From Septoria linicola (Eukaryota > Ascomycota > Dothideomycetes > Mycosphaerellales > Mycosphaerellaceae), in the NCBI GenBank assembly GCA_024114885.1, contig CP099423.1:2418001-2482000 (forward strand): a stretch of DNA of 64,000 nt. Reading direction: 5' to 3'. A program made the translations under genes and the position numbers. The notes under the pieces are model-generated. The model did not search any database, had not been told where the DNA came from, and was given only the letters and a program-made list of their open reading frames with translations. Of this stretch, positions 53,137-64,000 are shown piece after piece (position 1 is the stretch's first letter; the number at the start of each line of letters is the position of its first letter).

Positions 53137-56100
53137 TCACTCAAAATCCTCCTCCTGGAACGGCTTGCCCTCCAGAAGACCACCAATATGTGTCTTCACG
53201 ATCGACTCCCCGTTCCGCCGAATCTTCGACATCAAGACCTTGAAGAAGCTCACCGGGCTCTTGCTTAAGCCCGACTCTCCGCCGATACGCCCCTTCTCAT
53301 CGCGCAGGATAAAGCCAGCGGCGTCCTGTCGCCAGCCCAGATCCGCCATTTCCTGTGTCACAGCTTGAGTTGAAAGACCTAGGAAGCGGCATATCTCTAG
53401 GTAGTCTTCATGCGAGCTGATATAAAGTTGGCCGGCAAAAAGGTTGAGCTGGATAGCCCGAGATCGTGGGACCACAGGTGGTGCTTTGACGGAGACCGTG
53501 TGGAACAGCAGATCGTCGAGGGTGGCGTAGCCGGAATTGCAACGCGGCTTATAGACATGAAGTGTGGCGCCATGGCTGTCATTCATAGTCTGCATGAGTT
53601 CATTGGCCTCGAAGGGAGAGATAACGAGAATGCGGTCCACCTCGTTGCTTCCTTGGGTGTAGTTCGTGAGCAACCACTGCACTGATCGCTGGTAGTTGTC
53701 GGAGACGAAATTACCCCGTGGACGAACAATGGTCTGGATAAAGTCTGTGGACGCGAGAAGCTTGCTGCCTTTATCAAGCTGGCTGATTCGGAAGTTTTCC
53801 ACTGCGGTGGAGTCTTGCACAGCTCGGAATGCAGGTCTATACGCCTGGGAGCCGTCAATGTACACGCCAAGCTTCGCAAACTTCTGCACATCGGGATGCA
53901 GATCATGCTTGGCTGGCGTAGCCGATGGTGGTCGCTGTACTTGGCGTTCCTGCTCGATCTCTGGGGAGAGTTCCCGCTCCTGCTCTTCCTGGAGAGTGCT
54001 TGAGTTGAATTCGAGATCGTCAAACTCCTGGCAGCGCTTGAATATACTCTGAAGGCGGACGTCGGAGCTCTCGAGCAGGTGATTTGGCTGGGCAGTTATC
54101 GAACATGGGCGATAGCGCTGATCAATGGACTGGGCTTCCTTTTCTTGGAATCCTTCGGCCTGGACTGTAGACATATCCGCCTTGCTGCCTTGCCACAACG
54201 CATCCTGTCGAACGAAACGCTCTCCTTGCACGGACCAGAGCGGCATACTGCGTCGGATCTCTTTGGTGCTCTCAACGATAGACCAATGTAGAACATCGGC
54301 CGTGGTGATGGCTGATTCCATGCTCTTCGAAGTCACAGCTTGGACTTTTGCCTTGATCTCCTGGGAGATACAGAACACAACTGTCTGACCCTTTCCAAGT
54401 TTTCGCATACGCATCGCAGCTTGGACCAGTCGATCTTTGGTCAGGCCAGCTCCCAAGGTCACTGCTGCTCGGTAGTGAAGCGGCAGCTGTAAATCAATGC
54501 CTCGCGTATGAGCTTCATCAAGAAAAATCAGACATGAGCCGAGCCGGTTCGAGAACGATGAGGTTCTCAGCAACTCTACCCTGCCATTGCGGTCGATTAC
54601 GCAAATTTCGTCATTGTCGTTGACGAAAACAGCCGCCTTCATGCTAGAGTCATGCTTCTCCAGCCAAGTCTTCGCCACCTGAACATTGTTCATCTCGAGA
54701 ATCTGTGCTCCAACATCGAGGATTACCTGAACAGGCGGCTGCAAGCCTATAATCGTTCGAATCAAGTGCTCCGCATCTGAAAGCTGCACATTGTCAGGAG
54801 CTTGTAAAATGACAACTCCGTTCTCAGGCTGCAGGATGTGCTCCAGGACGAGAGCATTAGTGTGCTTTTGCTCCGGCAGATCAAGGTGGCCGACGTCCAA
54901 TGGCAGCAGGCAGCGCGAGTCGTTGGTACCGGAGAAGCCTGTCACAGCACCTCCAAATAGCTTCTTGGACTTTCCCATGTCCCAACCGGAGGCAGAGAGC
55001 TTCAGCGGAAATTCCTTCATCTCCTTGGGAAAGACAATATGGGAGAGGAAGTAGTCCGCCACACTCTTGGCATGCCGAAGAGCAGGGAAAAGTCCTTGGA
55101 TGCATTGGGGGCGATCTTTCAAGTTGATGCCTTGCAACTGTTGAAATGCGTTTGGTAACTCATGGGAGTCTTTCACCCACGCTTGATACTCAAGGTCGGA
55201 TTGATCAGAATCCATGACATGCGCAAGTGTCGTGGAAAGATCATCATCAGATAGTCCATCGTAGTAGTAACACAGCGATGTAAGAGTGAGCACAACATCC
55301 GGATGACTGAATTCAGATCGAGGGGAAGGACTATCCTTTGCGCGATAGGGCACGGCCAGCTTGGTAGGTGGGTCGCGTGGAACAGTAGTGAGGCCATAGT
55401 TGACTCGCCAACGCTTCTGACCGAACGTGAAGGCTACAACTCCACCAGCGATGAACCCGCGAAGCAAGAGAAGAGGCGAACGGGTTGCTTCTGTCCAAAA
55501 GACAGATTGCTCTACTGCATCGATCTCTGCAGCGTCAAGCTTGAACTTGGTGATATACGTGTAGACCGCGTTGCGAGTTCCTTCGGGTTGGCGCGCGATT
55601 TGCAGTCCGTGCAGTCCATGGTCGCAGGCATATTGTGCAAGACGCTGAAGTAGCATGTCCTCTGCATCTTGGCGAAGAATTCTGAGACGCGGGAACCCAC
55701 CGGGGACACAGCTCGAGTGGCACTCCAGAGACCCTGGAAGTTGCTCCAAGATCGGGACCGCAAGAATGCGTATGATGTCGAGTAATTGCTGCACGAGGAC
55801 CCAGCGATCTGGGCTCAGCTCGATAGAGCACTGTGAGCCCATGGTGTAAATGAGCTCGAAGTGGACACTGAAGTTCTCATCGCTCTCGTCCACGATATCT
55901 CGTGCTGAATCGAGCATTGCCTGGACTTTGGCAGATAGAAGTTGCTTTCCCACGCCCTGCTTACCAGCAGTGATGAAGCACTCCAGCGCCATGAGTTGGA
56001 ACGAGAGTAGGTGTTCTGGCTGTACCAGCAAGATTCCGCCGTTTGACATGCATTTGCGTAGAATGCTGCAGATGGTGCGCGCATCGCCCTCGTTCAGCTT

Positions 56101-59100
56101 CAAAGAACGCGAGAACGGCATGTAGTAGACGCGACGGTTGACCAAACCACCGAGCTTCGAAATCAACATCTGTGCCATCTGTTTTGATTGCGGCTTTGCA
56201 ACGATCACCCGCACCAGTTGATCGCCCGTGTCTCCAGCGAGTGCTGCAGCAGTAATTGGTACGATAACGCTGGATTTCCCTTCACCCATGTTGAGTTGCA
56301 TGACTGCATTGTCGCCTTCGGGAGGACTCCGCATCTTTTCAGCGATGTACTCTTGAACGTCACGGATCATGATGCCGCTTTCGACCTCGATGAGCAGAGA
56401 TTCAGGGTAGTCCATTGCATTCCAGTTCTTATGACCTGAGTTCCTCAATTCCGCGAGGAGATCATGCGTTCGCGAATGACTAGACAGCTTCAGCAAGCGT
56501 CCTGCGCGCTGATAAGCGGTCAGCGCGAGACCATAATCCACGATGCACAATTTCCAGGCGCTGCTCAGCTCTTTCCAACGGTTGCGTGCCAATTGTTGCA
56601 GGAAGAACGCGGGCGAGGTCCTCGGCGAGTGCATCGGAGGCATATCTCCTCTCGCAAAATCTATCGCAGCGCTCAGTTGCGCAAAGACGGTCTGCATATG
56701 CTCTTCGCAGCGATTGAAATGAGACTCAAGGTCGATAGTGGAGGTGTCGACGGAGCTTTGCAAGCCATCAAGGGACTGTAGCGCATTGAGACTATCGTCA
56801 AGCCCATTGACATACTTCTCACCAAAGCGGGAGCGTGCCAACGAAGGCCTGAGCGTGTTCACTAACGACTTCAAGAGTGGTTCGTTGGAGTAGATCGCAT
56901 CGTGCTGGCGTGAGGCCGCGACTTCGAGACTGCTGCTTGTGCTCGTCAAGCTCGGTGGCGGGCCGTCAAATAGATTTTGCTCCCAGATGTAGGCAGAATT
57001 GCTTACTACAGCAGCTGGGGTCGCGAGAACGGTGCGTACTGGTGTGCGAGCTTCGCTCTTCTGAATACCGAAGCTGGCGACGGTGTTTTCGATGTCCGTA
57101 AAATACTCTTTGAGCCGCTTGTTGTCGTGCCAAGTCTTGAATTTCTTGCTCACTGCAGTCATGGCATTGCCAACATTGATGTACGTGGTCTGTCGGGTGC
57201 CAGTAGGAGTGACAGGCATTTCGCAGGGCCATTGCGTCGTCAGAGCCTTGACGAATTCATCCACTACGGCATCGCTCGCTTGTTGCCAGGTATTGTTGCG
57301 TCGAGCGTTGTATACACCTTGTCGTTCATTCTTCTTACGCACTGTGTTGTTCTCCGGGCAGGCATTCAGAGGTCGGCGGTGCTGAACAATTAGCTGGCGC
57401 AATTCTTTGAATGAGCAGCCATACCCAGCTTTGGGCGTGAAGGACGTCTCTTGAGGAGCAGACACTGCGGCAAGCGATGGGGCCTTGAGGAACAGACCAA
57501 TTATCTGGAGCACACTAGCGTCCAGCTTTGCTGTAGACGCCAATGTAGATGCCCATACCATGACAGAGAATCGACGTGCTTGTGCGTCGGTACTGCTCAG
57601 CCAGCGATGGAAGGCGGGCAAATTTTGCACGGCAGCATCATGACCGTTTGATAGGACATCAGCGTGATATTTGATCTTGTGCTGAGGATCAATCGCGATA
57701 CCAGGACCTCGAACTCGGTCATAGAAACTCGAGATCTGCCAAAGCTGGCCAGACACGACCTGAGGACCAGCGTGCTTGAAACCGTCTCGGAACATGAAGC
57801 TTGACATGGCCGTGGCTTTCGCAGTGCGACTTGACGACATATTTCGGTCTCGTGCCTTGTACCGAGAGTCCTCGCATCCTGTGTGATCCTCAGCCCCGAA
57901 GCCAGAGATTCGGAAAGCAGCTGTGCGGATATTGTCTCTCGCCAGCAAATGCTCATCGTACTGATCAAAACTTGGGAAGCTCAGCTCTTGATCGACTGCG
58001 AGCGCGAACACGGCCGCTTCTCGAGTCTGTGCAATCACATCTTTCACCGCTGCAACGAAGTGACCATGTTGAGATAGGAAGCTTAACCTGCTGTCCCAAG
58101 AGACGCGCTGCATGAGTTGCATGTGGCGGGGATAAGTGCAGCGTCCAGGAGACAGTCTGGCCAGCTCTGTGAGAGTAATGACCTGATCCGGGGAGAGTCT
58201 CTCAAATGAGTGAACAGCGGCACCATTGAGAATGGACAAGGCTTGTTCAGTGCCTGTGTTCTGAGTGAGCGGATCCGCAAGGCAGTGCGACGTGAGTGCA
58301 TGAAGGTACGCCAGATAGAGCTTGCAGCCAATGTCGCCATTGTCGATCAGTCGACCCAAGTTTGCATCGATGATTACGGCGTGCACCCGCAAAATTGAGC
58401 CTTTCGGCACTGATACCTCCACATGCTCACCTCGACGAGCATGATGAACAGTCGTCGAATGTGGGATAAGGAGCATGCGATTCCCATGACAAGGTGCTTC
58501 CTGCTTTGCAGGGCACAGCAAAAGCTTGCTTCGCAGACCGACCAAAGTACCAAGGGACTGGTCACAATCAACAACCATGGAGCTGTATTCTCGAGACTGC
58601 AGTGAGGAGGTACCCTGGACGAGGGTAAAGCCGGTGCGAATGGAAGGTATATCGACATGAAGCTCAGCGCCGTTGGCGTCCGACCAGACGATGTTGTGTA
58701 TGCGCTTCGCTTCTGCAAAGGCATCTAGTACGCGCGCAATGTGCCGCGAGGTGGCCGAGGCAAGACCAGCGATGCGACGTCCAGCATTGGCGAGTTGCCA
58801 CTTTGACTGATCTTCAAGCTTGGACAGTACCCACGTGCCGGATACTGAGGTGTCCCACGGTGACTGCTTCGACCGGAACTCGACTGTGTTGTCTGCAAGG
58901 TTCAACCAGTGCACATACTCGCGCACGAAGTGATCTGGATAGCCTGAGATTGCCGACGATGGAATCGTTTCATACATCCTACCATCCCTTGATGCTCTGA
59001 CTGTGAGCTCGCCAGCATTCATACCAAGCCGAACCGCGTGACCATCACCGAATGTGCGCTTGGAGGAGAATTGAAAGTGCGGAGCCATACATGGCATCAC

Positions 59101-62100
59101 TTCCACCGCAGCTTTGGCGAACAAGATCGAATACAGCTCTGTTTCTCGGAATGCCTTTGGTGGCTGGTCCAACGGCAGCCCGTTCACCAAGAGCTCCCCA
59201 TCGAGTAAATTGTAGTGCACGCTCAGTGAAGGTCCATCGACAGTGCCCGCCGTGTTCGTGGTGATCCAGTGTTCGGCCGCGTCAGAGACCGGATGCCAAC
59301 CGCAATTGCCCGGCACATAGCTCGACCACGATTTGTGGATTGCATCATCTAGCTGTACGTGAAGTCGAGGCGTCGTAAACTTCTGATAGATGCGATGAAG
59401 TAGTCGCTTTTGTCTGAAGGCCAGCAGATCAAGACTCCGGTCCTTGCAGAAGTCTTCGCTGTGCTCGCCTTCTTGTACGACAATGCAGCTTTGGATCAAG
59501 AGAGTGCTATCTTCGGCTAGGACACTTTCGATAGGCTCGTCTTCTAGGTCGAAAGTAGAGATACAAATCAAAGCGACCTCTACGCTCTTCGCAATGAAAG
59601 CAGTTCTATCTTTCTGATCAACAGCCGCGCAAGCTTTTTCTCGAAGATCTTCAACCCAGCTGATAGCGACCTGGCGAGCAGTTCTCAAGAATGCCAGGCA
59701 CGAATGACGCACAGATTGGCAGGAACTCAGAGACAGGACGCGTACCGCGATGGCAACAAATATGCGGAGTGCTTGTGCGGATTCCCAATTCTCCTTCACT
59801 CGCTGCAGAGCCTTCGTCAGGTTTTGCACAATCTGATCAGCATTGGCGTTGCTGCTCAGGAAATCGTGCGATTCACGTAGACAGCCTGTGGTCGCCGCTG
59901 GACCAGCCTGGTAGATGCATTGTAGTATGGTAAGGGCTGTGTCAGACTTCTTGAAATCAACGCTCGGCATAGCCAGCTGCAACAATATGTTTGGCCACTG
60001 TATGCGTCGTCCAAGCGGGATGGTGGCAAGCTCCTTGTACTCATCAAGAGCCATGTCAGCAGGGCATTGATCCTGCTTGGCGATGACTGTGTTCGGGGCT
60101 GGTCCATCAGGTGCAGAGGCTGGCCTGAAGACGAAACTCTGTAGGACAGCTCGCGACAGTGTATACGTGCATGCCTGCGCGACAGTATCCTTGAAGGTAA
60201 AGCGACCCATACTTGTGCCACTGAGCGAATCGTAATAGTCATATTGGAGACCATTAGCCTGGCAGATATCCGACGTGAGCAGCGTTGCGATCCGCTTGCT
60301 TCTGTAGTGCGTGTTGATGCAAGGCTTAGTCTGCGATAACAAATCAATTCGATGGTATCCGGCCCGCTGAAAATAGCTGCCCGTCAGGTGTGGATCGTTC
60401 GTGGACAGCAAGAAGGACGTGACCGGGTTTAGTCGAGGCCGCTCACCCTTCAGAACATCTTGAAGGAAGAAGGATCGTGCATCCCTCCAATGCCCAAGCC
60501 ATGGTGGCAATCTGAGTTCGAACACCACAGCTCGAGCTCGAGATTCATCGGATGGGATCGGCCACTCATGGACCTTGATCTCCAAACTGTCTCGTTGTGA
60601 AGCATATGAGCATTTCTTGCAGTTTCGGCTGTGGACTTGCTCTGTCTCTGGAGGGTCGCACCAGTTGTCGATGACTTTGGTGATGTATTCGCATGAGACT
60701 TGGTTGTGCAGATTGTCCAGACGACGATATTCGATGACCAATCTTTCCAATTCTATCTTCTTCGCTTGGCGAGCAGCCTTCGCATTGGCTTCGATCTTAG
60801 CCAAGAGATTTTTGTGGAGCGAAGACTGAGCGACGAACTTGTTGGCAAAGCCTTCGTGTTCCATAGAGAACAATTGTCTTGATGCGACCGTGCTTGCGGA
60901 AACTCGCGCCCTCAAATATTCCTCCACTCGAGACAATCGCTCCATCTGACCGAAGGCAGGCAGGATCAGGTTTTGGAGAGCAGCAGTAGTGATGTCAGGA
61001 TCGTACTCTGCCAACAAAGGACAAATCTCGATGGCTTTTGTGTCACAAGCGATCCACAATTCGAAGATTATCAAAATCATGGATGAGAGCATCTCCGGAT
61101 TGTTTTGATAGAGGCGGCTGGCCAGGCTGTAGTACTGCTTCATCAACACGGAAAGCTTTTCACATGCATCAACTCGATGACTGCTTGTCAGCCACTTTTC
61201 CAAGCGCTTCGTAACCCACTCCTCGAATTCATGCAAGTTGGCAGTGGCATAGTAGGAATCGTTAGAGTTGCTTGCAGGGAGGGTCGGTAAAGAATCGTGA
61301 TCCAACTTTCGCAGTTGTGACGACGGCATGTAGCGATTGGAGGAAGCGCTTGGCTTTCGAGACGACACAGCCTCGATATGCTTGTCCAGTGCTGGAAGCG
61401 TAACGAACGTATCCTGCTCGAAGCGCAGACTTGCAAGCTGAGAAAGATGAATTGGCTTGGTGTTCTGCTTTTGGATGCGCTGCCAGCTCTCGGCGAGGCC
61501 ATTGGAGGTGGTGTCGAGCACGTGAATGATACTAGTCATCACGCAATCCGGAAGAGCTCTGGTTGTGCTTTCGAGTTTGCGCATCCGACGAGCAATCTTG
61601 GCCGACATGACGAATTTCATGTCATCTCGGGTTGGTGGTGCGGATTGGAGCACAAAGCTCATGAGGTACACCATGACCTCCTTGTAGAGCTCCCGAGAGC
61701 CTTTCGGCGAACGCGTGAGCACGAGCTGCAAAGCAACACGGATCATGGTCCACATAGGAGATCTACGCCACGGGCCTTTGGCATCGCTCCATAATACTTC
61801 GTCTCGCATGTTCTTCGAAATTGACGTCGCGCTCGTCGTAGACGGGTTGAGACCCCGCAAAAACCCGAAGAAGATCTCAGTGACAACGGCCGGATCAGTA
61901 GTGTCGCGTTCCTCGTCGTGCTGAGCCCCGGCTTTCTTGGAAGTTGGCTGCATGCCCGACACAACCTGCTGCGACATAGTGCAAAGCGTGGTTGCTACCG
62001 TAGAGGTGAAATCAGATTGCGCGAGGAGACCAGCGTCGATGGCTACGGCTACTCCTGGGAAGTCGCGTATCAGCCTACCCTTGGTAGAAGTGACAGCCAA

Positions 62101-62481
62101 GTTCTGCGGAGAGAGTTCAAACGACTCGAACACCAGCTCACTGCCTTGACGAGTCACCAGAACTGCCGCGTTCTGAGCGCCGACCTTGACCCCGAGCATC
62201 TGAGAGTTGGGTAGACTCTCGAGACGGCTCTGAAGACTGCGCTGGTCCGGGTCTCCATCTGCAACGGTGTGGATAGCTTTCATGTTTCGAAGGAGAGCAA
62301 CTGCGTTGTCCAGAGCGACAGGTGGAAGCTCTGGTAGCAACGACTCCCTGAGTGACACGAGCGCCTGTAAGGTGATCTTGAGCAGAGCTGAATCAGAGCT
62401 CGACTTCTCCTCAGATTGTGGCAACTGGGGAGGCAGAAAGATATGGTTGATTACGCGTTGTGTCGCGTCTTCGTCCGCCAT
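53137..62481 (-). CDS. Giant DUF3638/DUF3645-type helicase-like protein, 3,114 residues
   Basis: One uninterrupted exon from ATG 62481 (MADEDATQRVINHIFLPPQL). The N-terminus (RVINHIFLPPQLPQSEE) fits the DUF6606-like start of this fungal family. Mid-region has a zinc-like pair (HSRNCKKCSYA). Near residue 2065 MQLNMGEGKSSVIVPITAAA is a Walker A-like GEGKS typical of the DUF3638 segment, followed by VRVIVAKPQSKQMAQMLIS. At about 2653 CLIFLDEAHTRGIDLQLPLH carries a DEAH box, followed by VTLGAGLTKDRLVQAAMRMR, like helicase motif VI. InterPro-style names call the family ubiquitinyl hydrolase-like, but I see no catalytic Cys/His box, so the biochemical role is open. Size and single-exon form match fungal homologues as I recall them. 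Confidence 0.88.
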   Translation of the reverse strand: MADEDATQRVINHIFLPPQLPQSEEKSSSDSALLKITLQALVSLRESLLPELPPVALDNAVALLRNMKAIHTVADGDPDQRSLQSRLESLPNSQMLGVKVGAQNAAVLVTRQGSELVFESFELSPQNLAVTSTKGRLIRDFPGVAVAIDAGLLAQSDFTSTVATTLCTMSQQVVSGMQPTSKKAGAQHDEERDTTDPAVVTEIFFGFLRGLNPSTTSATSISKNMRDEVLWSDAKGPWRRSPMWTMIRVALQLVLTRSPKGSRELYKEVMVYLMSFVLQSAPPTRDDMKFVMSAKIARRMRKLESTTRALPDCVMTSIIHVLDTTSNGLAESWQRIQKQNTKPIHLSQLASLRFEQDTFVTLPALDKHIEAVSSRKPSASSNRYMPSSQLRKLDHDSLPTLPASNSNDSYYATANLHEFEEWVTKRLEKWLTSSHRVDACEKLSVLMKQYYSLASRLYQNNPEMLSSMILIIFELWIACDTKAIEICPLLAEYDPDITTAALQNLILPAFGQMERLSRVEEYLRARVSASTVASRQLFSMEHEGFANKFVAQSSLHKNLLAKIEANAKAARQAKKIELERLVIEYRRLDNLHNQVSCEYITKVIDNWCDPPETEQVHSRNCKKCSYASQRDSLEIKVHEWPIPSDESRARAVVFELRLPPWLGHWRDARSFFLQDVLKGERPRLNPVTSFLLSTNDPHLTGSYFQRAGYHRIDLLSQTKPCINTHYRSKRIATLLTSDICQANGLQYDYYDSLSGTSMGRFTFKDTVAQACTYTLSRAVLQSFVFRPASAPDGPAPNTVIAKQDQCPADMALDEYKELATIPLGRRIQWPNILLQLAMPSVDFKKSDTALTILQCIYQAGPAATTGCLRESHDFLSSNANADQIVQNLTKALQRVKENWESAQALRIFVAIAVRVLSLSSCQSVRHSCLAFLRTARQVAISWVEDLREKACAAVDQKDRTAFIAKSVEVALICISTFDLEDEPIESVLAEDSTLLIQSCIVVQEGEHSEDFCKDRSLDLLAFRQKRLLHRIYQKFTTPRLHVQLDDAIHKSWSSYVPGNCGWHPVSDAAEHWITTNTAGTVDGPSLSVHYNLLDGELLVNGLPLDQPPKAFRETELYSILFAKAAVEVMPCMAPHFQFSSKRTFGDGHAVRLGMNAGELTVRASRDGRMYETIPSSAISGYPDHFVREYVHWLNLADNTVEFRSKQSPWDTSVSGTWVLSKLEDQSKWQLANAGRRIAGLASATSRHIARVLDAFAEAKRIHNIVWSDANGAELHVDIPSIRTGFTLVQGTSSLQSREYSSMVVDCDQSLGTLVGLRSKLLLCPAKQEAPCHGNRMLLIPHSTTVHHARRGEHVEVSVPKGSILRVHAVIIDANLGRLIDNGDIGCKLYLAYLHALTSHCLADPLTQNTGTEQALSILNGAAVHSFERLSPDQVITLTELARLSPGRCTYPRHMQLMQRVSWDSRLSFLSQHGHFVAAVKDVIAQTREAAVFALAVDQELSFPSFDQYDEHLLARDNIRTAAFRISGFGAEDHTGCEDSRYKARDRNMSSSRTAKATAMSSFMFRDGFKHAGPQVVSGQLWQISSFYDRVRGPGIAIDPQHKIKYHADVLSNGHDAAVQNLPAFHRWLSSTDAQARRFSVMVWASTLASTAKLDASVLQIIGLFLKAPSLAAVSAPQETSFTPKAGYGCSFKELRQLIVQHRRPLNACPENNTVRKKNERQGVYNARRNNTWQQASDAVVDEFVKALTTQWPCEMPVTPTGTRQTTYINVGNAMTAVSKKFKTWHDNKRLKEYFTDIENTVASFGIQKSEARTPVRTVLATPAAVVSNSAYIWEQNLFDGPPPSLTSTSSSLEVAASRQHDAIYSNEPLLKSLVNTLRPSLARSRFGEKYVNGLDDSLNALQSLDGLQSSVDTSTIDLESHFNRCEEHMQTVFAQLSAAIDFARGDMPPMHSPRTSPAFFLQQLARNRWKELSSAWKLCIVDYGLALTAYQRAGRLLKLSSHSRTHDLLAELRNSGHKNWNAMDYPESLLIEVESGIMIRDVQEYIAEKMRSPPEGDNAVMQLNMGEGKSSVIVPITAAALAGDTGDQLVRVIVAKPQSKQMAQMLISKLGGLVNRRVYYMPFSRSLKLNEGDARTICSILRKCMSNGGILLVQPEHLLSFQLMALECFITAGKQGVGKQLLSAKVQAMLDSARDIVDESDENFSVHFELIYTMGSQCSIELSPDRWVLVQQLLDIIRILAVPILEQLPGSLECHSSCVPGGFPRLRILRQDAEDMLLQRLAQYACDHGLHGLQIARQPEGTRNAVYTYITKFKLDAAEIDAVEQSVFWTEATRSPLLLLRGFIAGGVVAFTFGQKRWRVNYGLTTVPRDPPTKLAVPYRAKDSPSPRSEFSHPDVVLTLTSLCYYYDGLSDDDLSTTLAHVMDSDQSDLEYQAWVKDSHELPNAFQQLQGINLKDRPQCIQGLFPALRHAKSVADYFLSHIVFPKEMKEFPLKLSASGWDMGKSKKLFGGAVTGFSGTNDSRCLLPLDVGHLDLPEQKHTNALVLEHILQPENGVVILQAPDNVQLSDAEHLIRTIIGLQPPVQVILDVGAQILEMNNVQVAKTWLEKHDSSMKAAVFVNDNDEICVIDRNGRVELLRTSSFSNRLGSCLIFLDEAHTRGIDLQLPLHYRAAVTLGAGLTKDRLVQAAMRMRKLGKGQTVVFCISQEIKAKVQAVTSKSMESAITTADVLHWSIVESTKEIRRSMPLWSVQGERFVRQDALWQGSKADMSTVQAEGFQEKEAQSIDQRYRPCSITAQPNHLLESSDVRLQSIFKRCQEFDDLEFNSSTLQEEQERELSPEIEQERQVQRPPSATPAKHDLHPDVQKFAKLGVYIDGSQAYRPAFRAVQDSTAVENFRISQLDKGSKLLASTDFIQTIVRPRGNFVSDNYQRSVQWLLTNYTQGSNEVDRILVISPFEANELMQTMNDSHGATLHVYKPRCNSGYATLDDLLFHTVSVKAPPVVPRSRAIQLNLFAGQLYISSHEDYLEICRFLGLSTQAVTQEMADLGWRQDAAGFILRDEKGRIGGESGLSKSPVSFFKVLMSKIRRNGESIVKTHIGGLLEGKPFQEEDFE

Positions 62482-64000
62482 GGCGGCTGTGGTGTGCGCT
62501 ATTGCGCCCGCGTGGTCGCAAGTAGCGAGAGCACTCAGAGGAGGGTGAGTTTTTGTGACAGTGAACGTCGGTGAGATTGTGCAATGAAGATCTGGTGGAG
62601 GCTGTACTGACGACGAGACCAGGAGGGGCGGATGTTGATAGCTCGAACAACGAAAGCTGAGTTGCGGAGTAAAAAGCGAAGTGCGCGATATCGCAAGTGT
62701 GCGAGCTTGTCCATATGCGGAAAGGTACGCGAACGAAAGTGAAGCAGGTAAGTGAAGTGAGATGCCTGCAGTAGCGCCGTTTGCAACGCAGGCGTGCAGA
62801 CTCTTGGACTGAATCTCTTATCTGTCACTTATGAAGCCGCGCGATTCATAGTCAGCAAGGTGTGATCTGAAGCGGACCCAGTAGCATACTTACAAGAAAG
62901 CGACCTGTTGATCATGATAGTCGACCATCAACTCTGTTTGCAAATCGTTGCCAAGAAAGTCGCACATGCAGGAAGCCGCTCGAGACCTGCAACATGATTC
63001 CTCCCGTCTACTGCTCATCAGCATGCGGTCATCAGAGTTCCTAGAAGCGCCTCATGCTCGCCCCTTCGAGAACTTGATCTGTTAGTATGCAGTGCTGATG
63101 TCTCTTATTGTCCACCGCAGCAGCTGCTTGCAATCTCCTCCCGAGACCTGGTGCCCAGGAGGAGTCATATGGAAGCGAGAGCATGCATACGCAGGATAGC
63201 TGCCACCACGGTGCCGCCAATGAGGTCTCGCATGGTTGACTTTCTAAAGTACAGCACAGGAAAGGCTTGCCTGCATATCCTCTTTGCTATAGCGGCGGAA
63301 GATCTCGTTCTGGGTCTCCTTGCAATCAGCTTCACATGCTCACGTTTGGCGACGCGTCAGACCAGCAGGTCCTCTGTGTGGCCTTCAGAGTTCTGCTAAT
63401 AGAGCATCACGACGCGTCGCTGCGAACGTGTGAACTGGGCCATGGCAACGCTTCATGCATCGGGCTTGTTGTATCCATCACGGTGGGAGGCGTCCGAAGA
63501 CCGCAGCACATGAGCAGTGTATGCGTAGCATATCGTTTACAGAAGTGTTCGCGATCGTGCTGGTGTTGATCAGCACACCGCGAAATGTGCCTTCCGTGAA
63601 GTCCAGAACGTCCCACGAATTCCTGGCTGACACATGATCTTGGCAAGATATCTTACATTTACTTTAGCCTCTCATCTTCGTCCACCCTGTGCTTGACCAA
63701 GCTACACCAGCTGCAAACGGCTACGGTCTACTTTGTTATGTGTCGGCATATCCTAGTGGAAGCACTTTCAACCTGGAAGAAGTCCAGCGTAACCTGCCAG
63801 GATCGTCCACGCTGCCGCTCATGTGGCATCTTGAAGAACATCACGATAGCTGAGATCGGAAACTAGCACTCTGAAGTTGAACGAGGAAACCTTCACACAT
63901 TATAACCAGGATGTCTAAATGTACTGCACAACCAAGTCGTCTCACACTTTCCCGACTTTCTCCGTTTGCAGACATACTCAGCCGACTGAGCCCCAGCATT
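62482..64000. other. Upstream region of giant gene, no gene seen
   Basis: The last 1.5 kb holds the promoter of the DUF3638-type gene. Several frames of 60-100 residues have no motif or splice support. No tRNA or repeat recognised. Confidence 0.5.

Noticed and set aside
1..64000. tRNA, rRNA, transposon or CRISPR
   Set aside because: No tRNA B-box/cloverleaf, rRNA, transposase/reverse transcriptase frame, terminal repeats or spaced repeats seen by eye; a covariance-model search would be decisive for tRNAs.

Overview
The window is nuclear DNA of a filamentous ascomycete, most likely a dothideomycete (inference). Genes are compact, many have one to three introns of about 45-65 bases with GT..AG ends and CTGAC/CTAAC-like branch sites, and families typical of Pezizomycotina are present (GPR1/FUN34 acetate transporter, Zn2Cys6 factor, very long DUF3638-type protein, many LPxELRNxIY F-box/2EXR-like proteins). 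No rRNA, tRNA, transposon or CRISPR array was recognised.

Left block, 1-13 kb, is conserved housekeeping: the 3' part of a Xaa-Pro aminopeptidase, a BTB protein, a glutathione S-transferase, a four-exon GPR1/FUN34 transporter, a HAUS3-like augmin subunit divergent from TIM21, and a TTC36-like TPR gene divergent from 4-hydroxyphenylpyruvate dioxygenase (HPPD). The last pair shares a 552-base promoter with a perfect CGG-N13-CCG palindrome. In mammals TTC36 protects HPPD from degradation, so the pairing may be functional.

Middle block, about 13.6-46 kb, is accessory. It holds most of the window's seven F-box/2EXR-like genes (two in tandem, one broken), an FAD monooxygenase gene broken by one TGA, three or four small secreted-protein genes (some visible only after splicing), an NmrA-like protein, an adenylate-forming ligase, a Zn2Cys6 regulator, the methionine-salvage gene MDE1, and a long decayed gene joining a von Willebrand A domain to a RING-IBR-RING-like module. 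Two adjacent genes encode paralogous secreted proteins; the second seems frameshifted at a G6 run.

Right block, 44.7-62.5 kb, is mostly conserved again: an ANCHR (ZFYVE19) homologue with two MIM1-like motifs, a PTC7-type mitochondrial phosphatase, another F-box-like gene, a signal-peptide/single-TM cell-surface protein, and a 3,114-residue single-exon DUF3638-type ATPase/helicase-like protein. The last 1.5 kb has no recognisable gene.

Many open frames begin at GTG or TTG; I moved those starts to the first credible ATG or to an upstream exon.
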